Assembly (NCBI GenBank): GCA_039820585.1
Contig: JBCBPV010000010.1
Location: forward strand, 1 to 64,000
DNA: 64,000 bases
From: JBCBGF01 sp039820585
GTDB taxonomy: Bacteria > Pseudomonadota > Alphaproteobacteria > Rhodobacterales > Rhodobacteraceae
Direction of reading: 5' to 3'
The notes under the pieces were generated by a model, which had not been told where the DNA came from, searched no databases, and saw only the letters and a list, made by a program, of their open reading frames with translations. Shown in pieces: positions 1 through 8,376 of the stretch. Both the position numbers and the translations under genes were made by a program. The first letter of the stretch is position 1, and every line of letters starts with the position of its first letter.

Positions 1-1
1 C

Positions 2-2461
2 GACCGTCTGCCGGGGCAGGGCGATCAGATCATGATCGCGTTTCAACCGGTCCGGCTTGAAACCGGGGTGGACCTTGCCGCCCATACCCGGGCCACCGAA
101 GACGACGTCGCGGGCGAACTGCAACGCGAGCTGGAGCTGACGCGCAGGAACCTTGGGGCCGCGCAGGCCGATTACGAGGCATCAGAGCAGGAACTCCGCA
201 GCGCCAACGAAGAGCTTCTGTCGATGAATGAAGAGCTGCAAAGCTCAAACGAGGAACTCGAGACGTCGCGCGAGGAACTTCAATCGATCAACGAAGAGCT
301 TGAGACGATCAACGCAGAGCTGTCGGAAAACAACCGCCTGCTTGCCACGGCCAATGGCGATTTGCGCAATGTCATGGAAAGCACCGATATTCCCACGGTG
401 ATCCTTGGTGACGGGCTGGAGGTTCGGCGGTTCACCCGGGCCGCACGCAACCTATTCAGCATGGATGATCGCGATATTGGCCGCCCGATCACCGATCTGG
501 CGTGGAAGATCGCCTATCCGGAAATGGCCGAAGATGTGGCCTCGGTGAAAGACACCCTTCAGATGGTGGAACGAGAGGTGGTTGATCCCGCTTCCGGCAC
601 GACGTTTCAAACGCGCGTGCGCCCCTATCGCGGGGTGGATGACCGGTTGGATGGCTGCGTGATCACCTTTGTCGATGTGACCGAACGCTTGCGCGCGGCC
701 CGCGCGTTGGAGCACAGCGAAAAACGCCTGAGCGCGGCGCTGAAGGCGGGCAGTCTCGGGGTGTACGAGCTGCGCCTGTCGGACAGGTCATTCACATGGG
801 ATAATACCTGTCGAGAGCTTTATGGTTTTGGCCGTCTAGAGCCGCTGACGATTGAAGATACCTTTGCGCCGGTTCACCCCGACGATATCGACGTGCTGCA
901 CAAATCCGCAGAGGCCGCGTTCGATCCCGACGGCGATGGGCATTTTGAGGCGCGCTACAGGATCTGCCATCGCAAGACCGGAGAGGTTCGGTGGATCCGG
1001 TCCGAAGGCGAAGTGCTGCGTGATGACGGCGACGACCGGCTGATCGGCACCATGAGTGACATTACCGAAGAGCTTGCCGCCGAACAGGCGCTCAGAGACA
1101 GTCAGGCACGGCTCGACGCCGCGCTGCGGGCGGGCAATATCGGTGTCTTCGACTATGATCCGGTTGCCGGGACCGTGCTTTGGGATGCCCGCAGCGGCGA
1201 GATCTGGGGCGTGGACACCAACGCGCCAATCGATGCGGACGTCGCGTTCGCCGGGATCCATCCCGACGATCTTGACCGCGTGAACGAAACACTCGCCAAC
1301 GCATTCGACCCAGCCGGACCAGGCCGGTTCGAGGCCCAGTACCGCGTGACGAACGCCAGAACCGGTGATGTTGTCTGGGTCCGAGCTGAAGGCGACGTCG
1401 AGTTTCACAACGGCCAACCGGTCAAGCTCATCGGGACCAACAAGGACGTGACCGAAGACCGCCGGATCGCGCAGGAAATCCGCGATACCGCTGCACGCCT
1501 GGCGCTGACCTATGAAGTCACTGGCATCGCCGCGTTTCAATGGGACGTGGCCACCAACAAATCGACGTGGACGCCCAACATGTACACGCTTCTGGGTTGC
1601 CCCCCCGAGCGTGAAGCCTCGTTCGCGCTGTTCGAGGAATTCATCCACCCCGATGACCGCGCCCGCGTTCAAAAGGCCGTCGAACATGCCATGGCCGAAG
1701 GCGCCCTGTTCGATCAGGATTTCCGTGTTATCCGCGGCAGCGACGGGGCCGAACGCATACTCGCCGGCAAGGGACGCGCGATCTGTGACGATGATGGCAA
1801 GCCTGTTGCGATGATCGGCATCAATTTCGATCAGACCGACGCGGTACGCCAGGAAGCGCATCGCGAGCTTCTGACCAACGAGTTGAACCACCGCGTCAAG
1901 AATTCGCTGGCGACGATTCAGTCCATCGCCAAGCAGACGCTGCGCAACACCGATGATATGGATGTGTTCCGCGACAAGTTTCTGGGCCGGCTTCAGGCCA
2001 TCGCGCGGGCGCATGATATTCTTGTCAACGATGACATCAGCGACACCATGATTGCCGATCTGGTGCGCGCTCAGGTGGGGCCCTATGCGGGCAATGACAA
2101 AAAGCGGCTTGTGACGTCCGGCCCGCCGATCACCCTTGGCGCGAGCGTTGCGCACTCTTTGGGTCTGATCCTGCACGAGTTGGCGACGAACGCTGCGAAA
2201 TATGGGGCCCTCGTGAATGAGCATGGGCGCATTCTGATCGACTGGTCTGAAATCCGGATCGACGGCACGCCGGGGCTGAAAATCGTCTGGCGCGAAAGCG
2301 GTGGACCGCCGGTCACGCCGCCCAAGACCAAAGGGTTTGGAAGCCGATTGATCGAGTCGTCGCTTGCGCTATCTTTAGGAGGCCACTCATCGCTGAGATT
2401 CGAGCGCGAGGGGTTTGTCGCCGAAATCGCATGCCACCGGAGAGCCGAGGATGAGCAGTGA
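2..2461 (+). CDS. CheB/CheR-type PAS sensor histidine kinase, HWE family (5' partial)
   Basis: The frame is open to the left window edge, so the N-terminus (in this family usually CheB methylesterase and CheR methyltransferase domains) lies outside. Visible in order: a long Glu-rich coiled coil built from repeats such as SMNEELQSSNEELETSREEL, typical of CheR-PAS fusions; about four PAS/PAC units, each ending in an IGT- or FVDVTE-like strand; then a C-terminal HWE kinase. The phosphoacceptor region is ELNHRVKN, the ATP-binding N box is HELATNAAKYG, and the diagnostic W-x-E is in IVWRES, followed by GFGSRLIE. It overlaps the start of the response-regulator gene by 11 bp, so the two are co-expressed and probably partners. 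Family knowledge: such kinases sense light, redox or small ligands through PAS domains and feed general stress or chemotaxis-like responses. The signal is unknown. Confidence 0.9.
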   Translation, partial: DRLPGQGDQIMIAFQPVRLETGVDLAAHTRATEDDVAGELQRELELTRRNLGAAQADYEASEQELRSANEELLSMNEELQSSNEELETSREELQSINEELETINAELSENNRLLATANGDLRNVMESTDIPTVILGDGLEVRRFTRAARNLFSMDDRDIGRPITDLAWKIAYPEMAEDVASVKDTLQMVEREVVDPASGTTFQTRVRPYRGVDDRLDGCVITFVDVTERLRAARALEHSEKRLSAALKAGSLGVYELRLSDRSFTWDNTCRELYGFGRLEPLTIEDTFAPVHPDDIDVLHKSAEAAFDPDGDGHFEARYRICHRKTGEVRWIRSEGEVLRDDGDDRLIGTMSDITEELAAEQALRDSQARLDAALRAGNIGVFDYDPVAGTVLWDARSGEIWGVDTNAPIDADVAFAGIHPDDLDRVNETLANAFDPAGPGRFEAQYRVTNARTGDVVWVRAEGDVEFHNGQPVKLIGTNKDVTEDRRIAQEIRDTAARLALTYEVTGIAAFQWDVATNKSTWTPNMYTLLGCPPEREASFALFEEFIHPDDRARVQKAVEHAMAEGALFDQDFRVIRGSDGAERILAGKGRAICDDDGKPVAMIGINFDQTDAVRQEAHRELLTNELNHRVKNSLATIQSIAKQTLRNTDDMDVFRDKFLGRLQAIARAHDILVNDDISDTMIADLVRAQVGPYAGNDKKRLVTSGPPITLGASVAHSLGLILHELATNAAKYGALVNEHGRILIDWSEIRIDGTPGLKIVWRESGGPPVTPPKTKGFGSRLIESSLALSLGGHSSLRFEREGFVAEIACHRRAEDEQ

Positions 2462-2807
2462 TCTTCCCAGCATTCTCGTCGTCGAGGACGAGCCGATTAT
2501 TGCGATGGATATTGCCGATGCGTTCGAAGATGCGGGCTGGTTTGTGCTTGGCCCCGCCGGCACGCTGAAACAGGCGGAGCAGGCGATACGGAAAAAGGCC
2601 CCGCAGGCTGCGCTTCTGGATATGAACCTGCGCGGCACATCCACGCTGTCGCTGGCCGAACAGCTGCGACGCCGCAGTATCCCGGTGGTGTTCCTGACAG
2701 GGGATTCCGCCTATGCGCTGCCCGACAGCCTGGCCGGGGTTCACGTGATTTCAAAACCGGCCGCGACCGAAGATCTGGTGGCCCGCTTTTCGGGGTTCAA
2801 ACCCTGA
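2451..2807 (+). CDS. Single-domain response regulator
   Basis: 118-residue stand-alone receiver domain. ILVVEDEPIIAMDIADAFED carries the acidic pair, the phosphoacceptor Asp is in AALLDMNLRG, the conserved Thr in VVFLTGDS, and the Lys in HVISKPA. There is no output domain, so it should act by protein-protein contact, as expected for partners of HWE kinases. The start at 2451 is preferred over an in-frame ATG at 2415 because it follows a purine-rich stretch and gives the usual 11-bp coupled overlap with the kinase stop. Partnership with the upstream kinase is inferred from overlap and family habit. Confidence 0.88.
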   Translation: MSSDLPSILVVEDEPIIAMDIADAFEDAGWFVLGPAGTLKQAEQAIRKKAPQAALLDMNLRGTSTLSLAEQLRRRSIPVVFLTGDSAYALPDSLAGVHVISKPAATEDLVARFSGFKP

Positions 2808-2873
2808 TCGCTTAAGGCGTGGAACCCAACTGCCCCTGTTGCGTTGCCCTAGTGCAGCAACAAAGGCGCGCAG

Positions 2874-4493
2874 ATGGTCACCACGCTTCCCCATACCCCG
2901 CAACTCGTTGTCATCGGCGCCGGCGTCGCGGGTGGAATGGTGGCCCAGAAAGCCGCTGAAGCGGGCTTGCGCGTGACAATCCTGTGCGATGGCCCCGAAG
3001 TAAAGCGGCAGGATCTGGTCGCCCGGTTCCGCGAGGCCGATCAGCAGACGATGATGGCGCCCTATCCCGTGGTGCCCCACGCCCCGCAACCGCAGGTGCC
3101 GCGCACCGGAGACTACCTGATCCAGAAGGGTCCATACCCCTACGACCAGCAATATATTCGGGCCGTCGGCGGCACGACCTGGCACTGGGCGGCGGCGACG
3201 TGGCGCTATCTGCCCAGCGACATGAAGCTGAAGACGCTGTATGGCGTCGGGCGCGACTGGCCCATCGACTATGACGTGATCGAACCCTGGTACCAACAGG
3301 CGGAAGAGGAAATGGGTGTCGCGGGGCCCGAAGACGCGCCGTTCGATGCCCCCCGCAGTCAACCCTATCCGATGCCGCCGGCACCGTTTTCCTACCTCGA
3401 TCAGCAGTTCAACGAGGTGCTGACCGATCTGGGCTATGCCCATATTCAGGCGCCCCAGGCGCGCAACAACCAGCAGGTCTATGACGGGCGCCCACCGTGT
3501 TGCGGCAATGCCAACTGCATGCCGATCTGCCCGATCGGGGCGCAGTATTCCGGGAACATGTCCGTCGAAAAAGCCGTGGCCGCGGGGGCAGAGCTGATCA
3601 CCGGCGCCGTTGTGCATCATCTTGAGGTTGGACCAGAGCGCCAGATCACGGCTGCCCGGTATCTCACGCCTGAGGGCGAGGAGTTCCGCATCGAGGCCGA
3701 GCGTTTCGCGCTTGCCGCCAACGGGATCGAGGGGCCGAAGATCCTGTTGATGTCGACGCAGGAAAACGCGCCTGACGGGGTGGCGAACTCGTCCGATATG
3801 GTGGGGCGCAACCTGATGGATCACCCCGGCACATCCAGTAGCTTCAGATCCGCCATGCCGCTTTGGCCCGGGCGCGGCCCCAACGTTCTGTCGGCGATCA
3901 CGAGCCTGCGGGATGGCGACTTTCGCAGCGAAATGTCGGCGCGCAAGCTGATGGTGCTGAACATGAACCCTGTACAGGGCGTTGCACTGGAAGCCATCGA
4001 AGAGGGGCTGACCGGCGATGCCCTGCGCGAGGCGGTGCGCGACCGGGCCGCGCGCCATCAGGTGATCACCAGCTTCAATGAACAACTGCCCGATCCAGCG
4101 AACCGGATTGTACCGTCCACCGAAGGCTTGACCGATGAGTTGGGCCTTCCACGCCCGGAAATTCACTATGACATCGGCGAGTATGTCCACAAGGCCGCCG
4201 CCGATACCCGCGCCCGCGTCGACAAGATCGCCGTGGCCATGGGGGCCGAGCCCGGAAGCGTGCAGCACATCGACGGCTATGCGCCCAACAACCACATCAC
4301 CGGGGCCACGATCATGGGTGCCGATCCGCGCGACAGCGTGGTGGACGCCGACTGCCGTGCGCATGATCACCCGAACCTGTGGATCGCCTCATCCTCGACC
4401 TTTCCGTCGGTGTCCAGCGTCAATGTCACCCTGACAATCGCGGCCCTGGCGCTTCGGATGGGCGAACAGATCGCAGCGGAGGCCCGGCCATGA
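2874..4493 (+). CDS. GMC-family FAD dehydrogenase, large catalytic subunit (gluconate/sorbitol/glucose dehydrogenase type)
   Basis: 539 residues. It opens with the FAD-binding Rossmann motif VVIGAGVAGGMVAQ (about residues 12-25) and ends with the GMC C-terminal block: NNHITGATIMGADPRDS with the catalytic His, then SVSSVNVTLTIAALALRMGE. A cysteine cluster CCGNANCMPIC near residue 209 matches the iron-sulfur site of membrane-bound FAD-glucose and fructose dehydrogenases. There is no signal peptide of its own, which fits hitch-hiker export with the Tat-signal small subunit encoded two genes downstream. Order here is large, cytochrome c, small. It probably oxidises a sugar, polyol or sugar acid in the periplasm and passes electrons through the cytochrome to quinone or an oxidase. 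The substrate cannot be read from sequence. Confidence 0.88.
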   Translation: MVTTLPHTPQLVVIGAGVAGGMVAQKAAEAGLRVTILCDGPEVKRQDLVARFREADQQTMMAPYPVVPHAPQPQVPRTGDYLIQKGPYPYDQQYIRAVGGTTWHWAAATWRYLPSDMKLKTLYGVGRDWPIDYDVIEPWYQQAEEEMGVAGPEDAPFDAPRSQPYPMPPAPFSYLDQQFNEVLTDLGYAHIQAPQARNNQQVYDGRPPCCGNANCMPICPIGAQYSGNMSVEKAVAAGAELITGAVVHHLEVGPERQITAARYLTPEGEEFRIEAERFALAANGIEGPKILLMSTQENAPDGVANSSDMVGRNLMDHPGTSSSFRSAMPLWPGRGPNVLSAITSLRDGDFRSEMSARKLMVLNMNPVQGVALEAIEEGLTGDALREAVRDRAARHQVITSFNEQLPDPANRIVPSTEGLTDELGLPRPEIHYDIGEYVHKAAADTRARVDKIAVAMGAEPGSVQHIDGYAPNNHITGATIMGADPRDSVVDADCRAHDHPNLWIASSSTFPSVSSVNVTLTIAALALRMGEQIAAEARP

Positions 4494-5107
4494 GACGACG
4501 CGTCCTGCCCCTCGTTCTGGCGGCGGTCCTGCCGTCAGGCGCTTTGGCGCAATCGGCTGACCTTTTGCTGAATTGCTCAAGCTGCCATGCGCTGACACCC
4601 GAGGCGGTGCCCTCGCTTTACCCCAGCCTCAATGGCCAGCCCGCGCGGTATCTCGAACGCCAGCTTCACGCCTACCGGATGGGGCTGCGCCGTCACCCGC
4701 AAATGCAACAAAGTGCGATTGCGCTGGGCGAAGGCGCCGGGGCGATGGCCAGAATGTACGCCGATGCGCCGGTGCCCCGGCTTGAACAGCACGCCGAACT
4801 GCCGCCCGCCGCGATTGCGCTGGTCGAAGAGGGCGACTGGTCGCGCGGCCTGCCGTCCTGCGCCAGCTGCCACGGCATGGCAGAGGCGGGCGAGATGCGG
4901 GTGGCCCCGCGCCTGCACGGGCAACCGGCGGGCTATCTCGCGCGGCAGTTGCGTGCCTATGCAGATGGCACGCGACAGTCGGGCCCGATGGGCCGCATGC
5001 GGGCCTATTCCGATCGTCTGTCATCGCAGGAAATTACCGCCCTGGCAGACTATTACGCCGCGTGGCGCCCCGCCCGTGCCACACAGGAGGATCGCCCAGA
5101 TGGCTAA
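4490..5107 (+). CDS. Periplasmic dihaem cytochrome c, electron-transfer subunit of the FAD dehydrogenase
   Basis: 205 residues with a Sec signal peptide (RRRVLPLVLAAVLPSGALAQ). Two c-type haem sites are visible: CSSCH soon after the mature N-terminus and CASCH near residue 125, each followed by the same GQPA-YL-RQL-AY pattern, so the protein is an internal duplication of one c553-like domain. Distal Met ligands are plausible but not assigned. The ATG overlaps the dehydrogenase stop (ATGA), so translation is coupled. Classical membrane-bound GMC dehydrogenases use a trihaem cytochrome; only two CxxCH motifs are present here, closer to the cytochrome c4/c553 group. It should take electrons from the FAD subunit. 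Confidence 0.87.
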   Translation: MRRRVLPLVLAAVLPSGALAQSADLLLNCSSCHALTPEAVPSLYPSLNGQPARYLERQLHAYRMGLRRHPQMQQSAIALGEGAGAMARMYADAPVPRLEQHAELPPAAIALVEEGDWSRGLPSCASCHGMAEAGEMRVAPRLHGQPAGYLARQLRAYADGTRQSGPMGRMRAYSDRLSSQEITALADYYAAWRPARATQEDRPDG

Positions 5108-5513
5108 GCCTACCCCCTTTTCCCGTCGCGGGTTCGTGGCCAGCGCATCTGCGCTGGCGCTGCTTCCCGGCCTGGCCCGCGCGCAATCGGCCCCGCCCAG
5201 CTTTGCGGCGTTTTCTGCGAGGTGCCGGGATCTCGCAGGCTTTGACGTTCTGCCGCGCGATCTGATCGGGGGTCTGCACAAACGACTGCCGGGCCGCGAT
5301 CTGGCCGGTTTGATGTCGAACGGCGATGCCGATGTGCAAAAGCGCGTTCTGAAGGCGCTTTATACCGGCGTCTACAACGTGGACGGCGACACGCCTGAGC
5401 GTATGGGCTACCCCAGTGCGCTGATGTACGCGGCCATTGAAGACGCCGTGAACGTGCCAAGCTTCTGCGGCGGCGTGCCTGCCTATTGGTCGGCGAAGCC
5501 AGATGTCGCGTGA
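5100..5513 (+). CDS. Tat-exported small subunit of the FAD dehydrogenase (gluconate 2-dehydrogenase subunit 3 / sorbitol dehydrogenase type)
   Basis: 137 residues. The N-terminus is a twin-arginine signal, FSRRGFVASASALALLPGLA with cleavage after ARA. The mature part is short and helical, with the sequence ending near VPSFCGGVPAYWSAKPDVA typical of small subunits that chaperone and co-export GMC large subunits through the Tat pathway. It overlaps the cytochrome gene by 8 bp, completing a three-gene unit. The ATG at 5100 was chosen because it directly precedes the Tat signal and follows an AGGAGGATCGCC ribosome-binding region. Confidence 0.85.
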   Translation: MAKPTPFSRRGFVASASALALLPGLARAQSAPPSFAAFSARCRDLAGFDVLPRDLIGGLHKRLPGRDLAGLMSNGDADVQKRVLKALYTGVYNVDGDTPERMGYPSALMYAAIEDAVNVPSFCGGVPAYWSAKPDVA

Positions 5514-5522
5514 CCTGAAAAA

Positions 5523-6410
5523 ATGAAAATAACGCGCGAAAACAGTATGAAAGCCGCGATTGCCAATTGGCAATCGGGCGCTGAGACCGCCGATGATGTC
5601 GCTGCGCGCATCAAGGCCCATCCCGTGCAGGGCTCGCCTGACGAGATGCGTGCCGCCTTCGCTGCGCTGTTTGACGACGGGCCAGAAGGCGAGGCGCTGA
5701 CTTTGAACGGCGTTGACTGTATCGCCCACGGGACAGGGCCAACTGCGCTGTGGTTCCATGGCGGGGGCTATGTGTTCGGATCGCCCGAAACCCATGCCCG
5801 CGCCGCGCACCATCTGGCCGATGCCGCGGGGCTGCGGGTGGTGTTGCCGCGGTATCGCCTGGCGCCGGAACATGTGTGGCCCGCGCCGCTGGAAGATGGG
5901 TGCGCTGTGATCGACGCCTGTTCCGATCCCGTTGTCTTGATCGGCGACAGCGCGGGCGGGCACCTGGCGTTGAACCTGGCCCTAAGGCGCCCGGGACGGA
6001 TCCGTGCCCTCGCGCTGATATCGCCAAATACCGATCGCCGGGGCCGCAGCACCACGCGCAAAGCAAACAATACCCGCGACCTGATGAACACCCATCGCGA
6101 TGATGTTTGCCTCGCGCGGATCGCGATGCCGGACCACGACCCCAAGGATCCCGATGTTTCGCCCGTTTTGGCCGATCTGTCGCGGTTGCCGCCCACTTTC
6201 GTGACAGCGGCCACGAACGAGGTTCTTTTGGGCGATGCATTGTTGCTGATCACAGCGCTTGGTCGGGCCGGTGTTCCGGTGACCGCGGAGGTTGCGCAAG
6301 GGTTGTGGCACCTGTGGCCTTTGTGGCCCGATGCGATGCCAGAGGCGGCGCGGACGCTTGAACAGATCGCGGGTTTCGTGGACCGGCACGGCGGAACCAT
6401 TGACCGGTAA
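5523..6410 (+). CDS. Alpha/beta hydrolase, hormone-sensitive-lipase-like esterase
   Basis: 295 residues of the HSL/BD-FAE esterase type. The oxyanion-hole motif is WFHGGGYVFGS, the nucleophile elbow is IGDSAGGHLAL, an Asp is expected in the VTAATNEVLLGDALLL segment, and the catalytic His lies in GLWHLWPLWPD. No signal peptide, so cytoplasmic. It begins 9 bp after the dehydrogenase small subunit and may be co-transcribed with it. A second in-frame ATG at 5550 is possible; neither start has a clear ribosome-binding site. Substrate unknown; short acyl esters or lactones are likely for the family, and a lactonase role beside a sugar dehydrogenase would make sense but is inference. Confidence 0.82.
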   Translation: MKITRENSMKAAIANWQSGAETADDVAARIKAHPVQGSPDEMRAAFAALFDDGPEGEALTLNGVDCIAHGTGPTALWFHGGGYVFGSPETHARAAHHLADAAGLRVVLPRYRLAPEHVWPAPLEDGCAVIDACSDPVVLIGDSAGGHLALNLALRRPGRIRALALISPNTDRRGRSTTRKANNTRDLMNTHRDDVCLARIAMPDHDPKDPDVSPVLADLSRLPPTFVTAATNEVLLGDALLLITALGRAGVPVTAEVAQGLWHLWPLWPDAMPEAARTLEQIAGFVDRHGGTIDR

Positions 6411-6450
6411 GCGGCGTTGAAGGGCGAACCTTTTCGCAGGAGACCGCACC

Positions 6451-7158
6451 GTGACATCCCGGACAAACCGTTCCGGCCAGTTGGTTGGCCTGCACAGCAA
6501 TCCCGCAGATGCGATGCTGCTGCGGATATGCGCATCGGTTGCCGTTTTGGGGGCGGTGCTTTTGATCGCATCGAATATCCTTGGCAGTTTGCTGCTCGAC
6601 AACCATGACTGGGTTGCCGACACCGTGAGCGACCTTGCTGCGGGACAGTTGGAAATCATTCAGGACTTTGGCCTTTATGGCTACGGCGCGGCGCTGATCG
6701 CGCTGGCCATCGGGGCGGCGCATATCCGGATGCCGGGGCGGGGCTGGACGGTTTCGATCTTTGCTCTGGCGTTGCTTGCGGCCTGTGTCACAGTGATCGG
6801 CGCGCGCAACGAATATGGTGACGGCGACAAAGAAGGTGTCGAGATCCATATCTACCTTGTGTACGGCCTTGGCGTTCTGTTTGCTGTGCTGTTCTTCGCG
6901 GCGGCGCGCGGCCTTGGCCGGATTATCCCCCGCTATCGCACAATCAGCATCCTTTGCGGCGTTGCCTGGACGGTAGCGGCACCGCTGTTTTTCATCCTTC
7001 CCACCAGCGTCGATGGCGCGTGGGAGCGGGGCCTGGGCTTGATTACATGCGTCTGGGTCGTGGTGGTTGCCGCCGCGTTCTGGCGCTTGGCGCGCCCGGC
7101 CGAGGACGCCATCGTGGTGCGTTCGGTTCTGCACCCGACCGATGCCGCCAAGACGTGA
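6451..7158 (+). CDS. DUF998-family integral membrane protein
   Basis: 235 residues with about six hydrophobic segments. After the first helix comes DWVADTVSDLAAGQ, matching the conserved loop of DUF998 proteins, and later IGARNEYGDGDKEGVEIHIY, where family members have a conserved acidic/His loop. The function of DUF998 is not established; it is sometimes called a predicted permease. The start is GTG at 6451 after CAGGAGACCGCACC. It lies 40 bp downstream of the esterase and about 100 bp ahead of the small anchored proteins. Confidence 0.75.
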   Translation: MTSRTNRSGQLVGLHSNPADAMLLRICASVAVLGAVLLIASNILGSLLLDNHDWVADTVSDLAAGQLEIIQDFGLYGYGAALIALAIGAAHIRMPGRGWTVSIFALALLAACVTVIGARNEYGDGDKEGVEIHIYLVYGLGVLFAVLFFAAARGLGRIIPRYRTISILCGVAWTVAAPLFFILPTSVDGAWERGLGLITCVWVVVVAAAFWRLARPAEDAIVVRSVLHPTDAAKT

Positions 7159-7263
7159 AGGCGGCGGAACCGCTTGGCGCGTCACGCGTTGAAGAGGCAA
7201 CCACACTCGGTCCGGATCACATGTGTGACCGTGCGGGCCGAACAGGCGCAGGAGACTTAGACA

Positions 7264-7695
7264 ATGACCCGAACCAGCCTTTTTGCCTTGATGGCCGTCC
7301 TTATCGGCGGGGTTGCGATCTTCGGCTACAACCGCATTCCGGACGATCAGTCCATGTCGTTCGCCGAACAGGAGATCGCCGCGAACGCGCCCGAAGTGCG
7401 CGCCGAGAGCGAGACGATGGGCGACGAGACGCTGCCGCAATCCTATGCGACGCAAAACCCCGAAGTGGAGTTGCAGGAAAGCGTGCCCGATGGGTTCGGC
7501 ACTGTCCCACCGCGGCCCGATATCCTGACGGTTGAAGGCTATGACCACCAGCGTGTGGCCTTCATGCTGCAAAATGTCGACATGCCGGTTGCCACGCGGA
7601 ACGAATACCTCAACCGCTTGGACGCCGCATATGACGATCCCGAGGCGCTGGAAGCCGTGCTGAAGCAACTGCAGGCCGAGCTGACCTCGGGCTAG
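7264..7695 (+). CDS. Small N-terminally anchored acidic protein, function unknown
   Basis: 143 residues: one N-terminal hydrophobic segment (FALMAVLIGGVAIFGY) followed by an acidic, Glu-rich periplasmic tail with a short helical end (DDPEALEAVLKQLQAEL). No family recognised. A ribosome-binding site AGGAGA precedes the ATG. It is followed 30 bp later by a protein of the same architecture and then by two MscS-type channel genes in the same direction, suggesting an envelope-stress or osmotic operon. Confidence 0.7.
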   Translation: MTRTSLFALMAVLIGGVAIFGYNRIPDDQSMSFAEQEIAANAPEVRAESETMGDETLPQSYATQNPEVELQESVPDGFGTVPPRPDILTVEGYDHQRVAFMLQNVDMPVATRNEYLNRLDAAYDDPEALEAVLKQLQAELTSG

Positions 7696-7725
7696 GCTTT
7701 GCCCCCACTTTCAGGAGATGTTCCG

Positions 7726-8355
7726 ATGAACCGTTCGATCCTTTTTGCAATCCTTGGCCTTGGCGTTGTCGTGTTCGTTATAGCCGTGGCGACCGACGAC
7801 ATTCGCAACGCAACCGTCGTGGATACCGCCGATACACCTGTCACGCCGGCACCTGACACGGAGGCATCGGATGACATTGCAGTCGTTCCGACACCGGATG
7901 TGGTATCCGAAGGCGCCGCGGCGCAGACCGAGATTGCGCGGAGCGACACAGGTGCGGCGTCGAACCTTGCGACAGACGCGGCGGTGCAGGCACTTGCCGA
8001 AACCGGCCGACCGGTGCAGGGCGCCATCGACGAGGTGCGCGAGATCGCCGACGCGTTCGGCACCGTCGGTGCCGAGGCGGGCGAGACAACCAATGCGCTG
8101 AACGATGAAGCCGCACTTGATGCGCCTGTCATCGACCCGCAATTGGCGATGGACCCCGAATTCGTCGCCATGACGCTGGCCCCGGAAGACTTCGATGCCG
8201 AGCGCGTGGTCGCCCTGATCGATGCCACGCCGCATCTGAACGATACCCAGAAGATCGACTTGCGGGTGGCCGTTCAGGCCGTATCGCAGGCGCCCGAAGT
8301 GCGCGAAGATGTTCTGGCACGGCTGGAAGACATCCTGATCCTGGATGTGCAATAG
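7726..8355 (+). CDS. Small N-terminally anchored acidic protein, function unknown
   Basis: 209 residues. N-terminal hydrophobic helix SILFAILGLGVVVFVIAVAT, then a low-complexity Asp/Thr/Ala-rich stretch and a helical C-terminus (ALIDATPHLNDTQKIDLRVA). Same layout as the preceding gene (anchor, acidic linker, helical end) although primary similarity is weak. The ATG at 7726 follows CAGGAGATGTTCCG, so an in-frame ATG at 7699 is less likely. Its stop is 21 bp before the first MscS gene. Confidence 0.7.
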   Translation: MNRSILFAILGLGVVVFVIAVATDDIRNATVVDTADTPVTPAPDTEASDDIAVVPTPDVVSEGAAAQTEIARSDTGAASNLATDAAVQALAETGRPVQGAIDEVREIADAFGTVGAEAGETTNALNDEAALDAPVIDPQLAMDPEFVAMTLAPEDFDAERVVALIDATPHLNDTQKIDLRVAVQAVSQAPEVREDVLARLEDILILDVQ

Positions 8356-8376
8356 TCCGGGTCTGCGGACACAGAC

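Noticed and set aside
836..2224. 462-codon minus-strand frame opposite the sensor kinase
   Set aside because: Antisense shadow; the plus-strand protein has all kinase and PAS motifs.
2845..2868. GTTGC...GCAAC repeat before the GMC dehydrogenase
   Set aside because: Five-bp arms with a 14-nt loop and no T-tract; expected by chance in GC-rich DNA.
2751..4370. 539-codon minus-strand frame opposite the GMC dehydrogenase
   Set aside because: Exact antisense shadow of a strong coding gene in high-GC DNA; His/Arg/Gly-rich translation with no family or ribosome-binding site.
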